A DNA stretch of 64,000 bases from Arthrobacter sp. NicSoilB8 (GCF_019977355.1 NZ_AP024655.1:3038001-3102000); one strand, 5' to 3'; positions 8,957 to 16,791 are shown, counted from the stretch's first letter. Program-made: numbers and translations. The notes: a model not told the origin generated them from the letters alone.

Positions 8957-9075
8957 TTACACCATGTATGCACGGCGATTTCTTGTACGACGTTCATCTA
9001 GGACTCGGGCAGGCAGTGCCGCATGGGGCGGAACCCGCTCTTGAGGATCAGTGGCTGTCTATAAACCATATGTAT
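8957..9075. promoter_or_regulatory. gnd / GntR intergenic region with two similar ACCAT-TGTAT motifs
   Basis: Between the divergent gnd and GntR genes the related words ACACCATGTATG (about 8959) and AACCATATGTAT (about 9064) occur about 105 bp apart. FadR-subfamily regulators usually bind short palindromes in their own intergenic region, so these are candidate operators. The match is loose and only the position supports it. Confidence 0.3.
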
Positions 9076-9200
9076 TTCCGCGGGCTGCGGGAAAGCAGCG
9101 CCCACGTAGCGGAATACTGCGCGTCACAAACAGTCTATGATCACCGGGCCCGGCCCTGCCGGTCGGCCCGGACGTGTCCTGCAGCATTATGCTTACGACT

Positions 9201-9929
9201 ATGTCAACCAGCCTCCATCACCGTGCCGTTGAGCACCTCGGGACCCGGATCGTCGCGGGCGAACTTCCGGCCGGTCACGTCATGCTTGCTGAGCACCTCG
9301 AGGACGAGCTCAAGGTCTCCCGTTCGGTGGTCCGGGAAGCGGTCCGCGTGCTGCAGTCCCTGGGCCTGGTTGAGACCATCAAGCGCGTGGGCATCCGGGT
9401 GTTGCCCTCCAGCCGCTGGAACCCCTTCGACCCGCTCGTGATCCGCTGGCGCCTGGCCGGTGAAGGCCGCGGAGCGCAGCTGCGCTCCCTGGCCGAGCTG
9501 CGTACCGCCGTCGAACCGGTAGCCGCCGAACTTGCGGCGGCCAACGCCCCCCAGGAACTGCGCGAGGAGCTCGTGGAAATCTCGCACGCCATGCGCGACG
9601 CCGGGCAGGCCGGGGACGTGCCCCGGTTCCTCGAGCTGGACATCCTCTTCCACTCCCTGCTGCTGACCGGCTCCGGCAACGAGATGTTCGCCAACATGGT
9701 GGGCCAGGTGACCGAAACCCTGACCGGCCGCACCGCTCATGGCCTGATGCCGGACCACCCGCGGGAGACGGCGCTGCAGTGGCACGTGGACGTCGCCGAG
9801 GCCATCGCCGCCGGGGATGCCCCCGCCGCGCGTGAGGCGTCGAACCGGATCATGCGGGAGACCATCTCCGAGATGGAACCGAGCTGGAAGAACCAGCCCC
9901 GGGTGTTTGTCCCGCTCCAGCGCCACTAA
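9201..9929 (+). CDS. GntR-family (FadR subfamily) transcriptional regulator
   Basis: About 242 residues from ATG 9201 (MSTSLHHRAVEHL); an upstream in-frame GTG at 9174 and ATG at 9189 are possible but add non-conserved residues. Residues about 5-70 form the winged helix-turn-helix (LKVSRSVVREAVRVLQSLGL as recognition region), followed by an all-helical FCD ligand domain with the metal/effector-type residues in FLELDILFHSLLL and WHVDVAEAI. FCD regulators sense small organic acids, often gluconate-type acids. Its position back to back with gnd and next to the idonate-type genes suggests that it controls these, probably in response to a sugar acid; this is inference. Confidence 0.9.
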   Translation: MSTSLHHRAVEHLGTRIVAGELPAGHVMLAEHLEDELKVSRSVVREAVRVLQSLGLVETIKRVGIRVLPSSRWNPFDPLVIRWRLAGEGRGAQLRSLAELRTAVEPVAAELAAANAPQELREELVEISHAMRDAGQAGDVPRFLELDILFHSLLLTGSGNEMFANMVGQVTETLTGRTAHGLMPDHPRETALQWHVDVAEAIAAGDAPAAREASNRIMRETISEMEPSWKNQPRVFVPLQRH

Positions 9930-9964
9930 GGCAACGACGGCGGCCCCCGCCGCAGCCGTGCTCC

Positions 9965-11134
9965 TCACGCCGGGACCGGATTGAAGTCCAGGAGCACCTT
10001 TCCGGACACTGCCGAGTTCCGGGCCACCTCGAACGCCTCCAGCCCGCGGTCCAGCGTGAAGGTGTGCGTGATGACCGGGTCGATGTGCAGGGATCCGTCG
10101 GCAAGGGCCGCTATGACGTCGTCGATTTCGTCGTTGAAGCGGAAGGAGCCCACCAGCTCCAGTTCCCGCGTGATGGCCAGGGAGATCAGGACCGGCTGCG
10201 GGCCGGTGGGCAGCAGGCCCACCATCACCACCCGGCCGCCGCGGCTCGCGCCCTGGACGGCCGAGGCCAGGCCGTGGTGGCTGCCGGAAGACTCAATCAC
10301 GACGTCGGCCTCCACGGCCGCGATCGCCCCGGCGTCACCGGCCTTGAGGACCGCGTCGGCCCCCACCGCACGCGCGATTTCCAGCGGCCGGTCGTGCATG
10401 TCGACGGCGACGATCCGGCCCGCCCCGGCGCGCTTCAGGACCGCGACGGCCAGGGCGCCGATGGGGCCGCTGCCGATCACGAGCGCGGTCTTGCCCGCCA
10501 CATCCCCGGCCCGGGCGACGGCGTGCCAGGCGACGCTGGCGGGCTCGATCAGCGCCGCCGTGCGCAGGTCAAGGCTCGCCGGCAGCGCCCGGAGCATCCG
10601 CACCGGCAGGTTCACATACCGGCTGAACGCGCCGTCCGTATGCGGAAAGCGCGCGGCACTGCCCAGGTACGTGCAGCCCGGCGACAGGTTGGGCCGGTCC
10701 GCCGGATAGCGTGCCGCACCCGGGCCCGGCGTGGCCGGATGGACCGCGACCGGGGTCCCCGCGCCGGGCCCCGAGCCGTCCGCGGCCGCCCGGACCACGG
10801 TGCCGGAGATCTCGTGCCCCAGGATCATGGGCGCCCTCAGGACCGATTCCCCGGCTGCGCCGTGCAGCCAGTAATGCAGGTCGGAGCCGCAGATACCGCC
10901 GAAAGCCACCTCGACGACCGCCTCCCCCGCGCCCGGGGCCGCCAGCGCGACATCCTCAATCCGGAGGTCGCCCGCGGCGTGGGCCACCACCGCCGGGCCC
11001 GACACAGGCAGGACAGATTCAGGCAGGACAGATTCAGGCAGGACAGATTCGGGCAGGACCGGCTCGGGCAGGACGGAAAAGTTCAGGACCGGCTCGGGCA
11101 GGACCGGCTCGGGCCGGGCTGTGCTGCTGGACAT
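9965..11134 (-). CDS. idnD: L-idonate 5-dehydrogenase-like zinc alcohol dehydrogenase
   Basis: About 389 residues from ATG 11134, which overlaps the TGA of the upstream gene (TGATG), so the two are translationally coupled. The family is medium-chain dehydrogenase; GICGSDLHYW and GHEISG supply the catalytic zinc site, GSGPIGALAVAVLK is the NAD(H) fold, and GSAARFPHTDGAFSRY plus GSFRFNDEIDD match the IdnD branch. Two oddities: the first 45 residues are a run of VLPES/VLPEP repeats from a 15-bp minisatellite and are probably dispensable, and the structural zinc lobe has lost most of its four cysteines (only the C of SPGC remains). Likely role: interconversion of L-idonate and 5-ketogluconate. 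Confidence 0.82.
   Translation of the reverse strand: MSSSTARPEPVLPEPVLNFSVLPEPVLPESVLPESVLPESVLPVSGPAVVAHAAGDLRIEDVALAAPGAGEAVVEVAFGGICGSDLHYWLHGAAGESVLRAPMILGHEISGTVVRAAADGSGPGAGTPVAVHPATPGPGAARYPADRPNLSPGCTYLGSAARFPHTDGAFSRYVNLPVRMLRALPASLDLRTAALIEPASVAWHAVARAGDVAGKTALVIGSGPIGALAVAVLKRAGAGRIVAVDMHDRPLEIARAVGADAVLKAGDAGAIAAVEADVVIESSGSHHGLASAVQGASRGGRVVMVGLLPTGPQPVLISLAITRELELVGSFRFNDEIDDVIAALADGSLHIDPVITHTFTLDRGLEAFEVARNSAVSGKVLLDFNPVPA
11007..11111 (+). repeat. 15-bp minisatellite inside the idnD-like gene
   Basis: Tandem copies of GGCAGGACAGATTCA and the variant GGCAGGACCGGCTCG at 11007, 11022, 11037, 11052 and 11097, with one 30-base degenerate unit at 11067. The period of 15 keeps the reading frame and encodes VLPES/VLPEP on the minus strand. 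Confidence 0.9.
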
Positions 11135-11904
11135 CAGACCACCACCGTCATTCCGCCGTCGATGAAGATCGTCTGGCCGTTCACGAAGTCCGAGCCGGCC
11201 GAGGCGAGCCAGACCGCGGGCCCGGCCAGGTCCTGCACCGTCCCCCACCGGTGCGCCGGCGTCCGGCCCAGGATCCAGGCGTTGAACCCCTCGTCATCCA
11301 CGAGGTTCTGCGTCATCTCGGTGTGGATATAACCCGGCGCGATCCCGTTGATCTGCAGCCCCGACCCGGCCCACTCCGCGGTCATCGCCCGGGTCAGGTT
11401 CCGCAGCCCGCCCTTCGCCGCAACGTACGGGGCGATCGTGGGCCGGGCCAGGTCCGTCTGCACCGAACAGATGTTGATGATCTTCCCCCGGCCCCGCGGA
11501 ATCATGCGCCGCGCCGCCTCCCGCCCCACCAGGAAGGCACCGGTCAGGTCCGTGGCGATCACCCGGTCCCAGTCCGCCACGTCAAGCTCAAGCATCGGGA
11601 CCCGGTGCTGGATCCCGGCATTGTTCACCAGAATCTCCAGCGGCCCCACATGCTCCTCCACCCAGGCGATACCCCGGGCGGCCTCGGCGTCGCTCGTGAC
11701 ATCGAAAGCGCAGCCGCGCACCCGGCCCGGCGCGTACCCGGCCGCCATCGCCGCCTCCGCAGCCTTAAGCCGCTCCGGATCGATGCCGTTCAGCACCACC
11801 GTGGCGCCCGCATCCGCCAACGCCCGGGCCAGCGCATTGCCGATCCCCCGGCTCGAACCGGTCACCAGGGCCACACGCCCCGTCAGGTCAAAAAGTGAAG
11901 TCAT
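11134..11904 (-). CDS. idnO: SDR, gluconate 5-dehydrogenase (IdnO)-like
   Basis: A 256-residue SDR. TGSSRGIG (about residues 15-22), NNAGIQHR, the catalytic APYVAAKGGLRNLTR region with Tyr-x-x-x-Lys, and the C-terminal DGGMTVVV are seen. The opening LFDLTGRVALVTGSSRGIG and the NNAGIQHR block are typical of gluconate 5-dehydrogenases, which reduce 5-ketogluconate to D-gluconate. It lies between a beta-hydroxyacid dehydrogenase gene (13 bases upstream) and the idnD-like gene (overlapping), which fits an idonate-to-gluconate pathway. Other sugar-acid SDRs cannot be excluded. Confidence 0.82.
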   Translation of the reverse strand: MTSLFDLTGRVALVTGSSRGIGNALARALADAGATVVLNGIDPERLKAAEAAMAAGYAPGRVRGCAFDVTSDAEAARGIAWVEEHVGPLEILVNNAGIQHRVPMLELDVADWDRVIATDLTGAFLVGREAARRMIPRGRGKIINICSVQTDLARPTIAPYVAAKGGLRNLTRAMTAEWAGSGLQINGIAPGYIHTEMTQNLVDDEGFNAWILGRTPAHRWGTVQDLAGPAVWLASAGSDFVNGQTIFIDGGMTVVV

Positions 11905-11917
11905 GGTTCGCTGATCC

Positions 11918-12850
11918 TCAATTGGTCGTGACTGCTGTGTTGTCTGTTGTGTTGATGCCGCTGAGATTCGAGATGGTTTGCCGCACGACGGCGAGGTCCC
12001 GGTCCCCCAGTCCCTGACGCTTCAGCTCCGCGTAGAGCCCGACGCCCGCCGTGGCCATCGGAACAGCGGCGCCGGCGGCTGCGGCACTGTCGAGCACGAA
12101 GGACAGGTCCTTGTGCATGAATTTGGCCGGGCCGGTAGGCTCATAGTCCTTCGCGGCGAGCCGCGGCCCCACGATGTCCAGGACCCGGCTGCCGGCCAGT
12201 CCGCCGGCGAGCACCTCATAGAGGGCGGCGACGTCCATGCCGGAGCGTTCGGCGAGTTCCGCGGCCTCGGCGAGCGCCGCCGTCGTGGTTCCCACGATGA
12301 GCTGGTTGCACGCCTTGGCGAGCGAGCCCGAACCCAGCGGTCCCAGCCGTCGCACGGTGCTGCCCATCGCGGTGAAGAGCGGCTGGAGCCGCTGGAAGTC
12401 CTCTTCGCTGGCGCCGGTCATGATGGCGAGGGTTCCGTCCGCCGCGCCCTGGGTGCCGCCGCTGACGGGAGCATCGACGACGACGGCGTTGCCGCCGCTT
12501 GCCGCCGCGACCCGCGCGCCGAAGTTCTTCACTGCCGACGGCGAGACGCTGCTCATGACCACCACGGCGGTTCCGGGGGCGGGCGGCTCCGCGGTCCAGC
12601 AGGCAAGCAGCCCGGCACTCGCGTCTTCGATGTAGGACAGATCCGGGAGCATGAAAACAATGACCGGCTTGTCCCGCAGCTCCGCGACCCCGGCCATCCG
12701 GGAGCCGCCGAGGGCCTCGAACTCCTCAAGCGCCGCCGGTGAGCGGTTCCAGGCGCTAACGGCCCATCCTGCCGCGAGGAGGTTTGCGGCCATGGGCGCG
12801 CCCATCAGCCCAAGGCCGACAAAGCCGGCTTCCTTGCGCTTCCTATCCAT
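11918..12850 (-). CDS. NAD(P)-dependent beta-hydroxyacid dehydrogenase (GarR/HIBADH family)
   Basis: A 310-residue enzyme. GFVGLGLMGAPMAANLLAAG is the N-terminal Rossmann signature, DAPVSGGTQGA the substrate-binding loop, and the catalytic lysine is in GSLAKACNQLIVGT. Such enzymes reduce tartronate semialdehyde or oxidise 3-hydroxyisobutyrate and related acids. It is the first gene of the three-gene minus-strand operon with the IdnO- and IdnD-like genes, so a sugar-acid substrate is more likely than valine degradation; the exact substrate is not readable. Confidence 0.85.
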   Translation of the reverse strand: MDRKRKEAGFVGLGLMGAPMAANLLAAGWAVSAWNRSPAALEEFEALGGSRMAGVAELRDKPVIVFMLPDLSYIEDASAGLLACWTAEPPAPGTAVVVMSSVSPSAVKNFGARVAAASGGNAVVVDAPVSGGTQGAADGTLAIMTGASEEDFQRLQPLFTAMGSTVRRLGPLGSGSLAKACNQLIVGTTTAALAEAAELAERSGMDVAALYEVLAGGLAGSRVLDIVGPRLAAKDYEPTGPAKFMHKDLSFVLDSAAAAGAAVPMATAGVGLYAELKRQGLGDRDLAVVRQTISNLSGINTTDNTAVTTN

Positions 12851-12925
12851 GCTGCCTCACTTCGTCGTGGCTGGTCTGTCCTGGTTAATCTTGGAAATCT
12901 GTTCAGCATTCTAGCCTCCATTCAG

Positions 12926-12931
12926 TATGAT
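12926..12931 (+). promoter_or_regulatory. Candidate -10 element giving a leaderless transcript
   Basis: TATGAT at 12926-12931 is a near-consensus -10 element. Its expected transcription start is at about 12938-12939, exactly at the ATG of the D-2-hydroxyacid dehydrogenase gene, which has no Shine-Dalgarno sequence. No good -35 is seen. Confidence 0.4.
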
Positions 12932-12938
12932 GAACACC

Positions 12939-13991
12939 ATGACGACCAAAACCACCGTCGCGATCGCCGTCCCGCTCGAAGCAGAGCTAGTGGAACGCAT
13001 CCGCGCCGTAGACCCCTCCGTAACCGTCCTCTACGAACCCGAGCTCCTGCCGCCGGAACGCTTTCCCGCGGACCATTCAGGGGATCCGGACTTCCGCCGG
13101 ACTCCGGAACAGGAAGAGCGCTACTGGGACATGCTCAACAAGGCCCAGGTCCTCTACGGTTTCCCCAACGAAAGCCCGGCTGGTCTTGCCCGGATTGCCG
13201 CCAGCAACCCCCGGCTGGAGTGGATCCACGCCATGGCGGCCGGTGCCGGCGGCGCTGTGAAGGCCTCGGGCCTGGATGCCGCGACGCTGCAGAAATTCAA
13301 GGTCACCACCTCGGCCGGGGTGCACGCCCTGCCGCTGGCCGAATTCGCCGCCCTCGGCATCCTCAACGGCTTCAAGCGCAGCGCGGAACTGGCGCAGGAC
13401 CAGGCGGCCAGGGTCTGGCCCGAGCTCCGCACCCCCACCCGGCTGGTCAACGGCTCCCGCCTGGTGGTCACCGGGCTGGGCGAGATCGGGCTCGAGACCG
13501 CACGGATTGCCCGCGCCCTGGGCATGCATGTCAGCGGCACTAAGCGGACCGTGGAGCCCATCGAGGGCATCGAGGAAGTCACAGGCAATGACGGCCTCGC
13601 CGGCCTGCTGGGCGCGGCCGACGCGGTCGTCAACACCCTTCCCGGCACGCCGTACACCGAGAAGCTCTTCGGCCGCGAAGTCTTCGCCTCCATGAAGCCC
13701 GGAACGGTGTTCGTCAACGTGGGCCGCGGGACGGTCGTGGACGAAGAGGCACTCCTGGAAGCGCTCGGAAACGGGCAGGTGTCCTACGCCTGCCTCGATG
13801 TGTTTGCCGTGGAGCCGCTCCCGCAGGACAGCCCGCTGTGGAACCACCCCCGGGTGATGGTGTCCCCGCACACTTCGGCCCTCAGCGCGGCCGAAAACCG
13901 GCTGATCGCCGAACGCTTCTGCAGCAACCTGCGGACGCATCTCGACGGCGGCGAACTTCCCCACCTCGTGGACACGGTCCACTTCTACTGA
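12939..13991 (+). CDS. D-2-hydroxyacid dehydrogenase
   Basis: About 350 residues from ATG 12939; an in-frame ATG at 12927 adds four residues but would lie inside a -10-like box. Seen: GLGEIGLETARIARALG (nucleotide fold), NVGRGTVVDEEALLEAL with the substrate Arg region, and the catalytic His in VMVSPHTSA. The family reduces 2-keto acids such as glyoxylate, hydroxypyruvate or 2-ketogluconate with NAD(P)H. It is divergent from the idonate-type operon with only 76-88 bp between, so the two sides may share control. A 2-ketogluconate or hydroxypyruvate reductase role would suit the context but is inference. Confidence 0.85.
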   Translation: MTTKTTVAIAVPLEAELVERIRAVDPSVTVLYEPELLPPERFPADHSGDPDFRRTPEQEERYWDMLNKAQVLYGFPNESPAGLARIAASNPRLEWIHAMAAGAGGAVKASGLDAATLQKFKVTTSAGVHALPLAEFAALGILNGFKRSAELAQDQAARVWPELRTPTRLVNGSRLVVTGLGEIGLETARIARALGMHVSGTKRTVEPIEGIEEVTGNDGLAGLLGAADAVVNTLPGTPYTEKLFGREVFASMKPGTVFVNVGRGTVVDEEALLEALGNGQVSYACLDVFAVEPLPQDSPLWNHPRVMVSPHTSALSAAENRLIAERFCSNLRTHLDGGELPHLVDTVHFY

Positions 13992-14048
13992 GTCACCAAC
14001 CGACCTGGTCAATGATCTACTGAGCCACCGACCGTCACCACGCAACAT

Positions 14049-14090
14049 GCAAAGGGCGGCCTCTCCGGAAACGGAGGGGCCGCCCTTTGC
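14049..14090 (+). terminator. Terminator after the D-2-hydroxyacid dehydrogenase gene
   Basis: 13-bp stem GCAAAGGGCGGCC (14049-14061) with its complement at 14078-14090 and an inner CTCCG-GAAA-CGGAG tetraloop hairpin. It follows the stop codon by 57 bases. Confidence 0.75.
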
Positions 14091-14124
14091 GTCGGGGTGT
14101 GCACGGCGCGCGCTTCCTGCCGGG

Positions 14125-14313
14125 CGAGCATGTTCCGCCCGGCGACGCGCACACTGCCCGGCGACACACTTCCCGCCACCCGACACACCCACCGCCCGCC
14201 GACACACTTCCCGCCACCCGACACACCCACCGCCCGCCGACACACCGCCCGCCCCGCGACACACCCACCGCCCGCCGACACACTTCCCGCCCTGCGACAC
14301 CCGTATTCGGTCG
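14125..14313. repeat. Iteron-like 19-bp tandem direct repeat array
   Basis: CGACAC recurs at 14162, 14181, 14200, 14219, 14238, 14257, 14276 and 14295, every 19 bp with no drift, and the degenerate CGACGC (14143) and CGAGCA (14125) extend the array. Two unit types alternate: CGACACACTTCCCGCCACC and CGACACACCCACCGCCCGC. The array fills the intergenic space between two terminators, and no credible gene covers it. The rest of the 441-bp gap (13992-14432) holds only the two hairpins. Confidence 0.9.
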
Positions 14314-14354
14314 CGCTGGGTATTTTGCGCGTCGCCAGGCACTCTCCGCAGCGC

Positions 14355-14398
14355 AAAAAGGCCGCGGCCTCCTCCTGTCGGAAGGGGCCGCGGCCTTT
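14355..14398 (-). terminator. Rho-independent terminator of the MHS transporter gene
   Basis: 13-bp stem AAAGGCCGCGGCC (14357-14369) with its complement at 14386-14398. Read on the minus strand the stem is followed by TTTTT. It lies 35 bases beyond the transporter stop codon. Confidence 0.85.
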
Positions 14399-14432
14399 GG
14401 ACTTGCCGGTCGCGCTGGTCCTGCGGGTACTT

Positions 14433-15782
14433 CTAGTGCGCATCCTCCGTCAGGAGGAGGTTGCGTCCCACCGTCTCCGGTGTGAAGAACGTGGTGCCGA
14501 ACGAGATCAGTGCCAGCACCAGCGAGTAGATGGCGAGCACCAGCCAGGAGTGGTCCGTGGCGGCCAGCAGCGCGGCGCCCACCAGGGGAACCAGGCCGCC
14601 GGCCAGGACGGCGGAGAGCTCCCGGCTCATGGCCACGCCGGTGAACCGGTACTGCGAGCCGAAGAGTTCGGGCAGGAGCGGGCACTGCGGGCCAAGCATG
14701 GACTGAACACCGAGGGCGATGCCCACCACCATGACAATCCACACGAGCGTGACGTTGCCCAGCGTCACCAGATAGAACGCCGGCAGCGCGATGGCAGCCT
14801 GGAAGAGCGCACCGTAGCGGTAGACGGGCACGCGGCCGAACCTGTCGGAGAGCGCGCCGAACGTGATCACCATGACGGCGGCGAAGCCTGCGGCGATGAG
14901 CAGGCCCACCGGGCCGATGAACTTGTCGCCGGGAAAGACGCCGTCCTTGGCCGCCAGGAATGCGATGAGCAGGGCGGAGTAGATCGAGGAATTTCCGTTC
15001 TCACCCATCCGCAGGCCGATGCCGATCAGGACGTTTTTCTTGGAGTGCTTCCACAGCTGGCCGATGGGATTCTTGACCACATTCTTGTGCTTCTCGAGCT
15101 CTTGGAAGACCGGGGTCTCCTTCAGCCGGAGCCGAATGAAGATGGCCACTGCAATCAGGATCACGCTGGCCAGGAAGGGCACCCGCCACAGCCAGCCCTC
15201 CAGCACGGCCTTGTCGGCCATGGCAATGAGGGCAAACGTTCCGGCGCCGAGCAGTGTGCCCAGCTGGATGCCGACGAACGGCAGCGACGCGAAGAATCCG
15301 CGGCGTCGGCGCGGTGAGACCTCGGAAATCAACGTGGTGGCGCCGGCCTGTTCTGCTCCGGCGCCCAGTCCCTGCAGAATGCGCAGCGTCACCAGGAGAA
15401 CGGCGCCCAGCATGCCGGCCTGTTCGTAGGTCGGCAGCAGGCCGATGGCAAAGCTGGCAGACCCCATCAGGCCGATGGTGAGGATGAGGACCATTTTGCG
15501 GCCGAACCTGTCGCCGATGTACCCGAAGACCATGCCGCCAAACGGCCGGGCCGCGAAGCCGACCCCGTACGTGGCGAACGATGCGATCAGGGCTCCGTCT
15601 TCGCCGAGCGGCTTGAAGAACAGCGGGCCGAAGATCAGGGCCGAGGCCAGGCCGTAGATGTAGAAGTCGTAGTACTCCAGCGCGGAGCCTACAGAGCTGG
15701 CAAGCGTTGCCCGTCGCAGCTGCTCCGGATCGACGACGGCGCCGTCCGCTTCAGCGAGCGGTGTATTAGTACTAGTTGTCAC
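14433..15782 (-). CDS. MFS transporter, metabolite:H+ symporter (MHS/ShiA-like) family
   Basis: About 449 residues from GTG 15782, chosen because GAGGGA lies six bases upstream; the frame stays open further upstream but without an initiation signal. Twelve hydrophobic segments are expected. The block ATYGVGFAARPFGGMVFGYI followed by GDRFGRKMVL is the MHS-family signature between helices 2 and 3. MHS carriers take up organic acids such as shikimate, ketoglutarate, citrate or aromatic acids with protons. It shares its upstream region with a large palindrome and an IclR-type regulator gene, so it is probably an inducible organic-acid importer. The substrate is not known. Confidence 0.88.
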   Translation of the reverse strand: MTTSTNTPLAEADGAVVDPEQLRRATLASSVGSALEYYDFYIYGLASALIFGPLFFKPLGEDGALIASFATYGVGFAARPFGGMVFGYIGDRFGRKMVLILTIGLMGSASFAIGLLPTYEQAGMLGAVLLVTLRILQGLGAGAEQAGATTLISEVSPRRRRGFFASLPFVGIQLGTLLGAGTFALIAMADKAVLEGWLWRVPFLASVILIAVAIFIRLRLKETPVFQELEKHKNVVKNPIGQLWKHSKKNVLIGIGLRMGENGNSSIYSALLIAFLAAKDGVFPGDKFIGPVGLLIAAGFAAVMVITFGALSDRFGRVPVYRYGALFQAAIALPAFYLVTLGNVTLVWIVMVVGIALGVQSMLGPQCPLLPELFGSQYRFTGVAMSRELSAVLAGGLVPLVGAALLAATDHSWLVLAIYSLVLALISFGTTFFTPETVGRNLLLTEDAH

Positions 15783-15846
15783 AAGCACTCCCTCAAGAAC
15801 ACTCCAGACCCCCGTTGGCCTGGTGGGATGTGAGCAACCCCTAAAG

Positions 15847-15889
15847 AGTCGATCACTATGTTGAACAGCGTACAGCATAGTGATCGACT
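15847..15889. promoter_or_regulatory. Large palindrome upstream of the MHS transporter (candidate operator)
   Basis: Perfect 14-bp arms AGTCGATCACTATG (15847-15860) and CATAGTGATCGACT (15876-15889) separated by 15 bases. It begins 65 bp upstream of the transporter start and lies between that gene and the end of the IclR-family gene. No terminator function is likely because neither neighbouring gene ends immediately before it with a T run. Confidence 0.65.
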
Positions 15890-15993
15890 AGCCAACGAGT
15901 AATCAGATTTATTCTTGGCCCGCTCCAGGGCTGCCAGTGATGCCGGTCCAGCACCTGAGACTGCATGCCCCAGGGTGGCCGTTCAGGGGGTTG

Positions 15994-16791
15994 CTAGCCC
16001 ATGGGATTGCCGAGGGACCTGGCAAGGTCCTGCAGTTCCTTCACCATCATGGCGCCCTGCTCGTCCGAGTAGGTCGCCTTCAGCGCGGTCACCGACAGGC
16101 CCAGACTTGGACCGTGGGCCCCGCGGGTCGGAACGGCCACGGCCAGGCAGACTACGCCGGTCGTGGACTCCTCGTCCTCGAAGGCGTAACCGCGCTCTCG
16201 GATGACGGCGAGCTGCGCCTTGAGCTCGGCGCCCGTCCGCAGGGATTTCGGCGTCAGGACCGGCAGCTCGGCGTCGTCCGGGAACATCTCGTCGACGTCG
16301 TGGTCATGCAGCCGCGCAATAAGGGCCTTGCCGACGGCGCATAGGGACACGGGCATCTTGTCGCCGATGTTGGATGTCAGACGGACTGCCGGATGGCCTT
16401 CATAGCGGGCGAGATAGATGACGTTGGTGCCGTCCAGCATGGCGATGCGGACGGTCTCCCCCGACAGCGTCGGTGCCTGTTCACAGAACCGGTAGAACTC
16501 CTGGACCTCGTCGAGGCGGCTGAGGTACGCCGCGCCCAGCTCGACCAGCTTGCGCCCAAGGGTGAACTCCGCGCCTTGGCGGTGGATGAGCCTGGCTTCT
16601 TCGAGGGCGAGGAGGAGGTTGGATGTTGAGGACTTCGGGATTCCCAGCTCCCTTGCCAGGTCACTCAGCGTGAGGCGTCCGGTCGCGGACGCGGCCAGCG
16701 CCTCCAGAACGGCAGCGGCACGGGTGACGGCCGGTGCGGGCGATGTGCTGCCCAATCCGTCGGAGGGTCGGGAAACTCGGGAATCGGCCAT
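15994..16791 (-). CDS. IclR-family transcriptional regulator
   Basis: A 265-residue protein with a strong ribosome site (AGGAG, then ATG at 16791). Residues about 20-85 are the winged HTH (LGIPKSSTSNLLLALEEARL), followed by the IclR effector domain (ETVRIAMLDGTNVIYLARYE, VSLCAVGKALIA, GYAFEDEEST). IclR proteins bind an organic acid and repress or activate nearby catabolic genes. It reads toward the MHS transporter gene and is separated from it by the 43-bp palindrome, making that palindrome its most obvious target. The FAH-family gene lies 170 bp upstream. Confidence 0.9.
   Translation of the reverse strand: MADSRVSRPSDGLGSTSPAPAVTRAAAVLEALAASATGRLTLSDLARELGIPKSSTSNLLLALEEARLIHRQGAEFTLGRKLVELGAAYLSRLDEVQEFYRFCEQAPTLSGETVRIAMLDGTNVIYLARYEGHPAVRLTSNIGDKMPVSLCAVGKALIARLHDHDVDEMFPDDAELPVLTPKSLRTGAELKAQLAVIRERGYAFEDEESTTGVVCLAVAVPTRGAHGPSLGLSVTALKATYSDEQGAMMVKELQDLARSLGNPMG

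Noticed and set aside
9965..11248. Start of the idnD-like gene at 11248
   Set aside because: This would overlap the IdnO-like gene by 115 bases; the ATG at 11134 overlaps its stop by one base as in coupled genes.
14125..14313. CRISPR or plasmid origin at the 19-bp repeats
   Set aside because: Units are contiguous with no spacers, and no Rep, ParA/B or integrase gene is near.
13077..14342. Minus-strand frame reading through the 19-bp array
   Set aside because: It mixes the antisense of the D-2-hydroxyacid dehydrogenase gene with repeated VCRRAVGVS-like units that come only from the DNA repeat.
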